From NCBI GenBank assembly GCA_031772625.1, contig CM062816.1:1671840066-1671904065 (forward strand): 64,000 bases of DNA, written 5' to 3'. Below are positions 1 to 12,800 of this stretch, in pieces (within the stretch, counting starts at the first letter, position 1; the number at the start of each line of letters is the position of its first letter). The notes beneath the pieces were generated by a model. It was not told the origin of the DNA, did not search any database, and saw nothing but the letters and a program-made list of their open reading frames with translations. This DNA is from Pinus tabuliformis. Taxonomy: Eukaryota; Streptophyta; Pinopsida; Pinales; Pinaceae. A program made the translations under genes and the position numbers.

Positions 1-235
1 CACTGAAGATTAAAGGATGATGGACAATTAAGTTAAAGTTTGTGTGAGTTTGTGGAATAAACTCATGATGATAGCATATTATGTGTCACATAAATTTATT
101 GGTAAGCAAGTCTAGGATGTTTTGTAGTGGCCTTTGTAATGTATGTACTTGGTAACTCCAAGAGTTGGAGTGTGTAATGTAAGCCTAATGAGGCATGTGT
201 GCCCCCATGAAGTTTGTGGAAATCTTAAAACCCCT

Positions 236-513
236 TAAAAAATGTAGGTTTGTCGTAAGCTATAAACCACTATGTACGTGTAGGTTTGTGGTAAGCCAGA
301 AACTAGTTGTGATAGTGTATGTAAGTGCAGGTTTGTGGTAAGCCAAAAACCACCTTGTAGTGTATATTGTGGTAAGATAGAAACCACGTGTGAGAGTGAA
401 GTTGACAAGGATTCCTATAGGCATGGTTTAGGGTCAGCCGACAAAACCCTAGGCATGGTTTAGGGTAAGCCGATAAAACCCAGAGCATGGTTATGAGCAA
501 TCCGATAAAACCC
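236..513. repeat. Two adjacent degenerate minisatellites
   Basis: Four units built on 'aggtttgtggtaagcc' followed by an 'aaaccac'-like end start near 244, 280, 327 and 363, spaced 35-47 bp. Three units of exactly 32 bp built on 'gcatggtttagggt' and 'cgataaaaccc' follow at 421, 453 and 485. Both sets share a ggttt...gtaagcc...aaaacc core, so they probably derive from one ancestral unit. No coding signal is seen. Confidence 0.75.
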
Positions 514-920
514 ATGATGACGATGATGGAGGGGGATTTACAGGTACAGGTACATGTATGAAGATATTGGTTAACTGAACCATGTACACGAAGGACATCC
601 TAGTTGACTGGCGGTTATAGCGGTTGGTACTAATGCATTCTGGTGGATGGTTGTTCCTTTATATGGACGCCATCATATTCTTTTTTATCATGTTTGTAAA
701 CAACATGACCAAAACTAGGCTTTGCAGATTGAGATTGAGACAAGTAGTCATTAAGGGGGTGACTTGAAAAATATAATTCCTACTTGTCTTAGTTGTGATT
801 CTTTCTATGTGAAGGAGTTTGTTCATATTCCTAAGGAGTTGTTTAGATCTAGATATTTCCTAGATTGGTGTGTGATTGAGATATTCTCTCAACTAAGTGA
901 TTGTGTATCCAAGATAGCCT
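514..920. other. Unassigned DNA, no gene seen
   Basis: No reading frame of note, RNA gene or clear repeat is visible between the minisatellites and the LTR that starts at 921. A short 'acaggtacaggtacatgta' stretch near 540 is simple direct repetition. Confidence 0.5.
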
Positions 921-1834
921 TGTAGAAAATTTAATGTAGGTTAACCCGATAATGCAATATAAATCAAAGCAGAATACTATAACCTACTTCTACTATCAAT
1001 TTGTGAAAGCTTAAAGATCGAGCTAAACAATATAACCGGAAGAAGAAGAATCAATGGCACAATACACATGAAAATACTTTCGTGGAAAGCCTCAGCTAAA
1101 AACCCTACTCTTTTGTATTATCATACAGGTGGAAATACATAGGAATTATACAAAGCCTTAGCTCTCACAGCTAGCCAACTCTCAGTACAATCCTCACAGA
1201 TGCTCACAGGCAATCTTGGCTTCTCTCTAGCCTTCTTGTCTACCCTCCAAGCTCCTATTTCCTTGTGTTGTTCCTTGTGGATGATTCACCTTCAACCAAG
1301 TGGAAAACCTCATTACTAAGTGGATGATAACCTTCCAAAACTGCGCAATCCTCAAGGATTAAATCCTTGACTGCATGCATGAGTTTTTTCTTTGAGAAAA
1401 CACATGCAACTGATAGTACATTGTCCTTGACATTTAACTCAATTGGTTCTTTCTCAGAATAGACATGCATGAGTTTCTGATGAGAGAATATTCAGTTAAC
1501 TGGAGTAGCACTAGTTAAGTGCGTGCATGCATCAACTGATTGTTAACTCACCATTAGTTCCTCAAACAGTTGGGAACTAATTTAACTGGACTTAGCTCAG
1601 TAAACTGAGTTATCTAATTACAACTCAAATATAACTCAATCTTATCTCCTTAATTTAAGGGATAACTCTTGCATGACTTCAGAAAAACTTCTAACTTGAA
1701 TTTCTCCAATTAATTAATTTAAAATAAATTAATTAATTATTTTCAAGTAGCTATTAAGACTAAATTCGATTTTAATTCACAATTTAATTCAAGGACAAAT
1801 TAAATTGGAATATTCTTGTTGCCATATTTCAACA
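921..1834 (-). repeat. 3' LTR of Copia-1
   Basis: On the plus strand the block runs TGTAGAAAAT...TTTCAACA (TG...CA), directly followed by the purine tract of the element on its own strand ('gaaagggag'). The left boundary rests on similarity to the start of the LTR at 38389. No partner LTR is found in the window. Confidence 0.65.
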
Positions 1835-3402
1835 CTCCCTTTCAACATGAAAGGGATTATTTGCCACCCCGATCCTGTCTCTATGGAACTCGAATTTACA
1901 CTTTGACAATGCCTTTGTCAAAATGTCAACATCTTGCTCCTTTGTCGAAATATACTGCAACAACATGATCCTCTCGACCTGTGAAAAGCCACGGGCAACA
2001 AATCTTGCCTTATGCTTCTCCACACTACCACTTGTTTTACCTTGTAAAGCCAATTGGAACACACAACTAACTTGTTCTCTGGTCTCGGAACCACGTCCCA
2101 AACATTGTTACGAACTATGGAGTCATACTCCTCCACCATAGCATCAACCCAAATCGGCTGTTGCACTACTTCCTCAAAGGAAAATGGCTCCATCTCAACA
2201 CATTCCCTAGTAAGGGTCATGTATCCAATGTACCTCTCAGGTGACCTCCTATGTCTGTGCTGAGAAGCTCGTGCTCCCACATTCTCTCTCACATCCTCCA
2301 ACAATCTGTCAGCGTCTCTTGTGCGCTTCCGTCCATCTCTGGAAGACTCTGCTTGAGTGGATGTCTCCACTCCGGGAACCTCTGCATGCGGCTGCTCTGC
2401 ATCAGTCTGAGGCTCCTCCTCCTTAGTAGCCAACAGTTCCTCCATAGCTTGTAGTTGGAGCTCACCCTCAAGGGAAACTCACACAGCCTTCTTCTCATCA
2501 AACTTGGAACCACTATCCTCCGACTAGTAGGCAAGTACACCCGATAGTTGTGAGGTGTATTAGTGTACCCCAAAAGTATCCCCAACTCTGTTGTCAACTC
2601 AAGCTTCTTCCGTGCATCCTTTGTCACATGACAATATACCGATGAGCCAAAGATCCTGAAGTGACCCACGTCTGGTCTCTTACCGGAGAAAACTTTCTCT
2701 GGTGTCTTCATCCCAAGTATGCGATGCGGGCTTCTATTATGCAAATAGACTGTTGTGTTGCATGCCTCAGCCCACAAGTGAAGTGGTGGGCCTTGGTCAT
2801 GCAGCATTGCTCATGTTGCTCCTACAATAGTTCTATTCTTCCTCTCGACCACCCCATTCTGCTGTGGGTTATGAGGTGCCGTCAACTCTCGTTTAATTCC
2901 TTCCGCTGCACAGAAGTCCTTAAACTCTTGAGAGACATATTATCCACCATTGTCGCTTCTCAAGGCCTTGATATTCTTCCTTGACTCTTTCTCGACCAAA
3001 GCTTTGAAGTCAAAACTTTGTGAAAGTTTGGTCCTTCTTCTGCATGAAATAAATCCAGCATTTACGAGAATAGTCTTCAATGAAAATCACATAATACCTT
3101 TGCTTCATTGTGGATGCCATCGAGAATGGTCCACACACATCAGTATGAACTCACTCTAAGATAGCCTCTGCTCCACTGTCTCGATAATGAGAGGAAGACT
3201 TGGTGTACTTTCCCAAGGTACAACCTTTGCATGTGTCAACTTGCTCAACTTTACCTTTGGGAAGTCCTGTAGATATCTGTTGCATTATCTTCAAAGCCCC
3301 ATGATGAAAATGGCCCAATGATCTAGGTGGATATTGGTGGCCACCCGCCATATCCACTTGGACCCCCACCACTGTTTCTTTCAACTTTTAAGTTTCCTTA
3401 AG
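921..3402 (-). mobile_element. Ty1/Copia LTR element, broken (Copia-1)
   Basis: Minus-strand Copia fossil. Read right to left the parts are: the GAG-pre-integrase zinc region (about 3384-3151), integrase core and C-terminal part (about 3150-2290; peptide LHLWAEACNT is typical of Copia integrase), the start of reverse transcriptase, the tail of RNase H (DILTKAL motif near 1930), a purine tract and a 3' LTR (921-1834). Gag and most of the reverse transcriptase are absent, and the 5' end stops where the Gypsy-1 LTR begins at 3403. It has at least five breaks. Its LTR begins like that of the younger Copia at 38389-44832 (TGTAGAAA), so the two are probably related subfamilies. It looks old; with only one LTR no LTR-pair age can be read. 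Confidence 0.85.
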
Positions 3403-3939
3403 TGTAGCACAGTTTACTATTTTTAGCAATTTTTTCGGGCCCTGAACTTCCGGAGTCGTTTTGAGGCCCTAAACGATGTTTTTTGGGAAAACTGGGAGCA
3501 ACATGGGTCCATGAACTGATGTTGCTCTTCCCAAAGTTGTATTTCTCAGATAGATATGTCTAATGAGATATTGTACGCATCAAACAAAGATTGTATGCCA
3601 AAGTTACGACCCTGGGAAGTTGATGTACCAATTTACCCAAACGAGGCCCACAGTTTAGCATTTCATCTTCTAGGGTTAGGTTTTTGGATGTTTAGGGTTT
3701 TCCATTGTTTCTCAACAATAAATAGGCCTTCAAGCCTCATTGTAACACAGTTCAGAGGCATGTAGCCACCACATCTCTTCTTAGAGATAAGCTACCATCG
3801 CCCTAGATGTTTATTTCCATTTTCTGTTTGTAAGCATATCTCAGTATTTTACATTAATGAAATGAAGTATTATTTCCACTGCATCTTTGTGTTTATGGTT
3901 ATCTCTGTAATTGTTGCATTCCTATTTAAATCCGGATCA
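3403..3939 (+). repeat. 5' LTR of Gypsy-1
   Basis: The block runs TGTAGCACAG...GGATCA, one base before the primer-binding site at 3941. The start is inferred from the TG dinucleotide and from the end of Copia-1 similarity; there is no second LTR to confirm it. Confidence 0.55.
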
Positions 3940-6816
3940 GTGGTATCAAAGCGGGCTGCTTATTCTCGGTTTTTCTTTGCATGTTCCCAACGAGGTCGGG
4001 ATATAAGGAGTTCAGGCTTGAACTAGTCGAACCTTTGCAAGACCAGCCTCGCAAATCCGATGGCCTCCCATGGTGGATGAAAAGAAAGACGAGGGGGCAG
4101 GAGATCCTATCAAAATCTTACTCGAAGAAGCCCTCGAGCGACAAGGGAATGTGATGATGGAAAAATTTGCCCAGATCCTTCAACGGCTACCCAGGGGCGA
4201 CGCATTGGCTTCCAACAGCTACTTTGGAAATGCCACACTGTTTAAGGTACAAGTTAATTTAGAAATCCCCATATTCGAGGGTCAGATAGACGCAGATGCC
4301 ATTGTTAAATGGTTAAATCTGCTAGAGGGTTATTTTTCTGTTCATGATTTTTCTAGTTGGGAAAAGATTATTTTTTGCTCTTCTTAAAGCAGCCCCCCAC
4401 ATCAAGGATTGGTGGGAAACCTACTGCGAACAGAAGGATGAAAATACTGGCTCACTTTTTTCAACCGCACCCACCTGGAATTCATTCCGAGAGGCCATCA
4501 AGGAGCAGTACTACCTTGTCAGAAGCTATGAGGATCAATACATAAAGTGGACCATGCTGCGGTAGGGAAGGGACCAAGACATGCCAGAGTTTACCAATAT
4601 TTTCCATACCCTTCGCACAAAGTTGGGTATCAAGGATTCAGAGCAGCATTTGATACTCAAATACCGCGGCTGCCTGCACAAGTACATCTAGGAAGAAATA
4701 GAATTCCTGAACATCTCCTCGCTCGGCATGGCATACCGATATGCCGTAAAGGTTGAGCAAAAGTTTAAATAGAAGAAGCGATACTTTGGATCTGCGAATC
4801 CAAAGCAAGGGAAAGGTGCCCCCAAACTGCAGAACAAAGGACAAAACCAAGGCGGGGCGGCCTAAGACAACCCGCCAAAGCTGCAAGCAAAAAACAACGT
4901 CGGAAAGCCGAAAAAGGACACGGGAAAATGGTGTGAGTTCCATAAGAGCTCCACTAACAACACAAGTGAGTATCGGGCCAAGCAGTCACTGGTGGTTGAG
5001 CTAAAGGTTTCAGAATCAGATGCATGTTCTAACTCTGAGTCAGAACCCAACAAGGAGAATGACAAAGGGAAGCAGATTATTGATGCGGAGCCCAACGCCA
5101 CCATTGCCACCACGAAGATCCAGAAGGAGGAACTCGAAGATCCAGAGGAGGTGGAGCATCTCTTCCACTCCCAGACATGGGTAAAGGGATCCTCGCTACA
5201 GTTCATTGTCGACAATGGGAGCCAAAAGAACCTCATTTCGGCAGAGGTCGTGAAGCGACTGGGCTTACCGACCACAGCACATCCACAACCGTACACCATC
5301 AGGTGGCTTCACCAAGGACAGGATCTTCGTGTGAGCCAACATTGTCGCCTTCCATACAACATCAAGCCCTTCACAGATGAGGTATTGTGTGACATTGCTC
5401 CCCTTGAAGTTTGTGATGTATTATTAGGACAACCATACCTGTGGAAGCGACATGTTGTGTATGAATCAAGGCCCCATGATGTTATTATTACTTTGGGAAA
5501 TAAGTTTTACAGGATACCGGAGGTAGCACCGCCTACCGCCATCTCTTTGGTTACTATAAAACAATGCAGTAAGCTCATTTCCAAAACCGGGAAAATTGTT
5601 TTCCTGATGATATGCCCTCAAGGAAAGAAGAAGACGGTGGCCATGACCTCCAGAAAGGGCCCCTCCACACAAAAACTACAGATGGACAAGGTCGTGGAGG
5701 AGTAAGAGGACATCTTCACCTCCCCCATAGGGGTTCCTCTGCACTGTCAGGTCAAGCACTCCAACAATCTGACCCCAAGTGCGCCGCTGCCCATGGACCA
5801 ATCTATCGACACTCTATTCTGGAGAACATGAAATCAAGAGGCAGATTCAGGAGCTGTTGCAGAAAGGTCACATCCATCCGAATGCATCGCCCTATGGGAG
5901 CTCGATCATGTTGGTATAGAAGAAGGATGGAACTTGGAATCTCTGTATTGACTATTGAGCGCTGAACAGATCAATGTCCGTACTAGGTACCCGATCCCAC
6001 AGATTGATGACCTCCTGGACCAACTGAAGGGTGAAAAATATTTCAGCAAGATCGATTTGAAGTTAGGATATCACCAGGTACCAATCGAACCCTCTGATGT
6101 GTGGAAGACTGCCTTCAAAGCAAAGGAGGGCCTTTTCGAATGGTTCGTTATGCCTTTCGGATTGACGAATGCTCCTGCAACCTTCATGAGGCTAATGGAT
6201 GACGTCTTGCGACCATTCACCAACTCATTTGTAGTGATATACTTGGATGACATCCTCATCTTCAGCCATAGTTGGGAAGAGCACCTCTACCATATCTGAC
6301 AAGTTCTCCAAACACTTCGGCAACACAAGTTATGTGCCAATTTGGAGAGATGCACTTTTGGCACGACCCAGGTTCAGTATCTGGGATACATTATTGGTGA
6401 ACAAGGGGTGCATGTGGATCTAGCCAAGATCCAAGTCATTCGGGATCGAGCCTCTCCAACCACTCTAACAGAGCTTCGTAGCTTTCTAGGTATTGCCAAC
6501 TTCTATCGCAGTTTTGTGTTGGGATTTTCTCATATCACTTGGCCCTTGAGTCAAGTCACCAAGGGAGGAGCGAAAGCAAAATTCTTTTGGTCTGAATCTC
6601 AACAGAAGGCATTCACAGAGTTGAAAGATCGCCTCTGCTCGGCACCAGTGCTTGCATTGCCAGACTTGCAACAACCATTTGAGGTCGAGACAGATGCCTC
6701 TAACTATGCTATTGGGGCAGTCCTTACTCAACACGAGCATCCGGTGGCATATCACAATGAGACACTTTCAGACACAGTCTGGAAGTATCCCACTTATGAC
6801 AAAGAGATGTATTCCA

Positions 6817-7519
6817 TTGTGCAGGCCTGCCGATAATGGAAACATTACATTTTGGGGAAGGAAACGGTCATCCACACAGACCACCGACCCCTCCAATTCA
6901 TACAGACCCAAGGGAAATTGCAGAATGATCGCCATCAGAAGTGGTCCACATAGCTGCAACAGTTCCATTTGAATATCAAGTATAAGAAGGGCAACATCAA
7001 TAATATTGCAGATTGCCTCAGTCGACCACCGATCATATCATTAACCACCGTGCTCAACTCTTGTGGGCACGAGACTTCTGATTGGCCACTTCTCTACAAA
7101 AGCGACCTAGAATTCGGCCACACATATCAGACACTCTTGGAGGGTCGGTATGTTCTAGATTTTCACGTCTAGGATGCCCTATTATGCCACCTGGGTCACC
7201 TTTGTGTTCCTTGTGCAGACCTGCCAACAATGGAAACATTACATTTTGGGGAAGAAAACGGTCATCCACACAGACCACCAACCCCTCCAGTTCATACAGA
7301 CCCAAGGGAAATTACAGAATGATCGCCATCAGAAGTGGTCCACATACCTGCAACAGTTCCATTTGAATATCAATTATAAGAAGGGCAGCACAAATAATGT
7401 TGCAGATTGCCTCAATCTACCACTGATCATATCATTAACCACCATGCTCAACTCTTGTGGGCACGAGACTTCTAATTGGCCACTTCTGTACAAAAGCGAC
7501 CTAGAATTCGGCCACACAT
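6817..7519 (+). repeat. Tandem duplication of about 309 bp in Gypsy-1
   Basis: 6817-7125 and 7211-7519 are two direct copies of the same RNase H-to-linker segment, equal in length and closely similar by eye. About 85 bp lie between them. The duplication arose after or during decay of the element. Confidence 0.85.
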
Positions 7520-7524
7520 GCCAT

Positions 7525-9610
7525 CTAGGTTTGTTGTTAATTTTCCAATTGCGTAAGAAGGAGATGTTGTAAAAATATTTTACTTTCACTCTCAAGGTCA
7601 TAAATAAAATATTTGAGTGTCTATATTAACTCACATATTTTATGTCAATTATAAAGTAATTAAAAAATAAAAATAAAGAAAAAAATTCTTATATTTGCTT
7701 TATAAATATTTCAAAAACTCAAATAAACTATTTAAGCATCCATATTAGCTAATATGTTTCATATATATAGTATGATGGTATCTATGCGTGTGTGAGTGTT
7801 TTGAATGTGGCAAAGAAAAATAATTCAGAAAGATGTGTAATTGATTCAAGTAATAATATAAAATTGATATATGTATCATTTAAAAAATATTTTTACTAAT
7901 AAAAATATTCAATTTGGATCAAAAATAGAATATTTCACTATAAAATATTAAATGATATTACTATGTATTTGAAAACATATTAATAATTTAAATAAAATAT
8001 AACATTTTAACATAAAGAATGCGGTCCATAAGTAAAATATTTCAATGTCAACTATGCATATATGTATATTTTTAAACATTTCAAGTAAAATCAATATTTT
8101 TGTTTTATTTTTCTGTTAATGTTTTTAAAATTCTATCAAATATTTGTTGGAATTGCAAATTTGAGTTGTATATTTTATGCAATGTGAGTGTCCAAGGAGA
8201 CTTTGAAGACATTGTATCAATTTATGCTTTCGAAAATGAAATTTAAAATATATATCTAGTATAAATCAATTTTCACCAAAGAATTATCAATAGTGGAAGC
8301 CGATCAAATCTCTTGAGGTGCAAACTTTTTTTTCAAGTTTTGCACTCTAAAATGGTTTATGTATGAAGAGATTTAATTTGATCATGTAGTAATAATAGGA
8401 ATTCCTAACATGTGTTTGTAAAACTATTTTGGTCAAATTTAATAATTAAACATTTTAGATATTAAAGAAAATTTTCACTAAATTTTATAAAATTATATTA
8501 ATAAATTATTTTTCTTATTTAATAAAATATTATAACCATATTTATATGCCTTTTATTTATCTTCTTCAATTTTCATTTCCCATATCTATAAATTAGGACG
8601 ACCATATAAATTAAATGGTTGGTAATAAGCATCCAAACATGTACTTGATGGTACACCTCAAAGTTGATAAAATTAAATAAATAAATAAAAATCATAAGTA
8701 TTAAGTAAATTGTATTTCTATTTTAAAGAATTGTTATTATTCCCCTCATGGGTTGTTTTTCATGGTAATAGTTGAGTGGGGGATCGTGTCCACCACCTAG
8801 TTGAAAGGACATGGTGTTATGAAGGGGTTGGTGAGGCCACCCAAATGCATGCTTAAGCATGTAATTTTTTATTTCCACCATGGCACTCAACATTGGAGGA
8901 GGGGGAGAATTATACATAGATCGGGAGAGGCAAGGCACTGGGCAAAAATAACCAGATGCCCTAAGCGTGAAGGCTTTGTATGGTTGGAAGGTTATCCTAG
9001 TACATGACTGTAATCACTGGTATGAAATGTGGTGGGATTTAAATTGTTGGCTCGATATCAACGTGTTGGGAGTTCGCCTCATCCCTAATCTGAAATAGAA
9101 CTCAAGGAGGCTACTCTATAGATGGAAAGGTTTTAATTATGTGTTTGGAAACAGAAATTCTATGAGCAAGGTCAATTACTAGGAATTCAAATATTCTTGC
9201 ATTATGGGGAGCACATAACTCATGGTCTCAATTTCAAACATGTCTGTGGTGCGCCCCTATCATTAGAAATCCTACAAATATTTGGTAATTTTAAATGCCT
9301 TTCCCACTTTTCATTATTGATAAATATGTTGTGTTAGATGCTTTGTTCTAGTATTATAAACCACCATCATGTGCTCTTATGTTGATTGTGTTTTCATACC
9401 ATCGAATACGTGTGACTTGGAGACAACCATTGGCTCGAGCATGACGTTTGATGGTCAGGGTCCTATTTTAGTTACTGGTAGCCGCATTCTTGGATGTAAT
9501 TTCAATTTCTTTTGTGTAACTCTAGATGATTGTAGTAGGATAAATCCTTGGTTTTCTTTTCCTATGTGGTTTTATTTTGTACCCTCTTTCTTGATTTCTC
9601 TAGTCCCCTC
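7525..9610. repeat. Unknown 2.1-kb repeat R1, copy a
   Basis: This segment matches 22533-24657 in the same orientation with high identity by eye over its whole length. Both copies open with CTAGGTTT and, shortly after, CAATTGCGTAAGAAGGAGAT, and both end near a CCCCTC tract. The first 1.2 kb is very AT-rich. The last 0.9 kb has higher GC content and short peptide-like stretches also readable in copy b, such as one with MTFDGQGPILVTG near 9440. I do not recognise the family. It could be a long LTR or a fragment of another transposon. Sequence beyond the right end differs between the copies. Confidence 0.7.
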
Positions 9611-9867
9611 TGATGTTTAACTTTGATATTGGGAGCTTTAGCCTATTTTTCAAGATCAAATGGAAACACCAAAGGAATAGATCAAGTAGGGGTCGCAGTC
9701 CTCAAGATTGAAATAGTGCTCAGTAACAACATGAGGCTACAAAAACTTTCCATTTGATTCAGTAATAGTGCTCAATAATGCATTTGATTCTTTTTCATTT
9801 TTTCATTTATAATTAGTTGGAAATTAAATTTTAAAATCTTTTATGACAAAGAGACCTTTACATCCTC

Positions 9868-12800
9868 TCAGGTTCATGAAATGCAGACCATACATTTGGA
9901 AAGACCTTCCCATACATCCATTCCACATGCTTCAAAATTGCAAAGGGAATCTCATGTTCCCAAAGATGAAGTACATGTTAAAAGAAATTTTACTCCTCTA
10001 AATGGCTTTCAACATGGTTTTACCAATAGAGATCATATTCATTTTGATGAATACATGATTGCAGTGCATAAAAGATTTCGAGCAAATATAGATAGCTTGT
10101 CAATTGTCCAAATGTGCCACATTTTCCATGAATCATATCCCAAGATCCACATTTTGAGACATTTTGAAGGACTTATTTGCAGACGATGTAAGAGTGAAAG
10201 AGGAGCCCATAATTTTTGTCGATATAATAACATGGATCCTGGTGAGAAACCTCATATTTTAAGAGTTCTTACTCAAGTTGAAGAAATGCTAATAGCACGT
10301 GTGAATCCTATTTTGAAAGTGACACATGCTCGAGGTGGGAAATATAAGTATAGTGGTCATACAATTATCTTTGCTCAAGATATTTCTACAATTGTACAAA
10401 GTCTTCCCCGACATGTTGAAGATATTGACTTTCTAATTGTGAGGAGACATGTCTATCAGTCTAAATATTATGAATGTTATGTCATAAGATCTCGAGTGAT
10501 GGCTTCATTGCTTTTCAAAATCCAACATGATCAATATTATCAAGATGTTGTAATTGACTATGATTCAGATTCTTCAATACCACAATCAACAAATTTAAGC
10601 CTAGAGGGGACATCTATTGATCTTTCGGGAAGAGCATCATGTAATAAAAGTCAATAAAGGAAAAATAATAACCACGGTTGATGGGAAAATTATTCCAAGT
10701 TGAATTATGGGCAAGACATCCTAGTGTGGGTGTTCATTGGTTTATTAATGTGCCAAAATGCAATTTTTCCTTTCCAAAGCCTTAGCCATTTCATTTTCCA
10801 ATTTCCTTAGCCATCTCATACTTATTATTTTGTTTCCCTCCTACCAAATGAATAAAGAGAAGTGGATGAAATTAGAGAATTTTTTTATAATGTTGATTCT
10901 TCACATGTTCAAGACATGGATTGGCCCAGTATTGGTACCTCTACAGTGAATGAATATAATATAGAGGGGTTATTATATATGGAATTCCCAACATTGTTCC
11001 CCACTGGTGATGTTGATTGGTTGCAACCACGTATTTGTAGATTTAACTTCATGAGTATGCATTGCATATTCTTAGGTACTATGATCGGATATTTGGAAGC
11101 CATCCTCTCTTTCGATATTACCTATTGAACATGATAATGTGGCATCGCAGCTAAGAAACTGTTGCAGTTTTTGCAAAGAAACATTTACATGAGAACTCAC
11201 CTACAACAATTGAAGAGTTGCGTCACCAAATTATGCATTTACTAGATAATAAGTTGGTTGAGCATCTTATGTAGTTTGGTTCTTCTCTAAGAGGTACAAG
11301 GGCATACTGGACTAAGTGTCGAGCTAAATTGACTGACATGATCACTCAGTTAGGATTTCCATCTATATTTTTTACTTTGAGTGCAGCTCACACAAAGTGT
11401 ACTATAGATTCTTGTTTGCACAAAAAGGGCACTATTCTGACATGTCAGTACAATGCTCCATGGGATCTTTGTGATGAATCAAGATTTTTCATAGATGATC
11501 AAGAAAGAAAAAATTATCAGCCAGCAAGAAATGATGACATGCTTAATATACATAGCATTGACCTTCTAACAATGTGGCGTGCAAATGCTGATTTCCAACC
11601 AATGCTTTTCTCGCTAAGTTGTCTTGAAATATATTGATAAATATGCATCAAAAGAAGAAAAAAGTTTTGAAAGTTATCATCATATGTTAACTAGAATTTC
11701 AAATTCTATTGGCTCTTAGGATCATGCTTTATATGCATATAGAAGGTTTCTTGCAGAAATGATTGTTGACCATGACATTGGAGTAAAAGAAACGTGCCAT
11801 ATGTTGCTTACGCTACCTCTTATTGTTTGTAGTCAGAAATTTGTTTCCTTAAATGTTGGAAGAAAGGTTTTTAGGAAAATCTCAAAGAATGGCTTGCAAT
11901 GTTCATCTAAGAATACTTTTGTTCAACATTATCATAAGAGACCTTTTTTTCCTTGAACATCTATCTTTGATAGAAATAGCAAGATCTTGGACATTTGATA
12001 GCAAGCGTAAACAAGATCCATGGAAGACTAGAGATGTTCATGCTATTGTTCGGGTTTGGCCACAATTTTATTCTATTCCTGGTGAGGCTTCAGAGTAATT
12101 TGAAACCTTTTGCTAGACAAAATTACTCTTGTACAAGCCATTTCGTGACATTCCTACAAAAATTGGCCTTTCAGCTAAAATTGTTATTGAAAATTGTAGG
12201 AATTTTTGATATCGAGCATGGCATGTTGATCAAAATCTATCAACTACAGACAATATTGAAGATGAAGAAGATGGTGATTTTTCTAACCAGGAAATGAATC
12301 TTGAAGATGATTTTCAAGAATGGAAAATTTTCTCTTGCTTGGTTCCACCAAATGATGTGAATGTTTCTGAGCTTCACACCCTTGGTCCAAGGGACTTCGA
12401 TATATCCTTTGACTGGGAAAGTACAACTATTTCTGATGATGTTGTAGAAGAAGCTATTACTTTTATAAGGAATGCAAAATCAAGGGGTGATATTATTGAC
12501 CTTTCAAACAAAGCAAATGCATATCCAGATTCTTTGTCGAGAAAACAACGACTTGCTTCTGAAATTGTTTTAAGGCACTTTGTTGAATATGAGATTCGTG
12601 AACATCTTCTTATGATTGTTGAGGGAACTGCAGGAACTGGGCAGTCATTCCTTATCCATTATATTTTTGAAGCTCTTTCTAATTTTTCAAGTAATGGAAG
12701 AATCCCTTTGCTTCTTCTTGCCACAACAGGAATAGTTTCTTTTCATATACATGCAAAAACAATACACTCAGATCTGAAAATTCCAATTAAAGATATGCAT

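Larger units (their letters stand above)
3403..7524 (+). mobile_element. Ty3/Gypsy LTR element, broken (Gypsy-1)
   Basis: Plus-strand Gypsy fossil that begins at or in Copia-1. Parts in order: 5' LTR (3403-3939), a primer-binding site (TGGTATCAAAGC, 3941) of the initiator-Met tRNA type, gag (about 4070-4770), aspartic protease (about 5190-5500), reverse transcriptase (about 5960-6300, with YLDDILIFS) and RNase H (about 6340-7030, with TDASNYAIGAVL). Integrase and the 3' LTR are not found; the element stops where repeat R1 starts. It has around eight breaks, including an internal tandem duplication of about 309 bp. Clade within Ty3/Gypsy is not certain. It is likely old. Confidence 0.88.
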
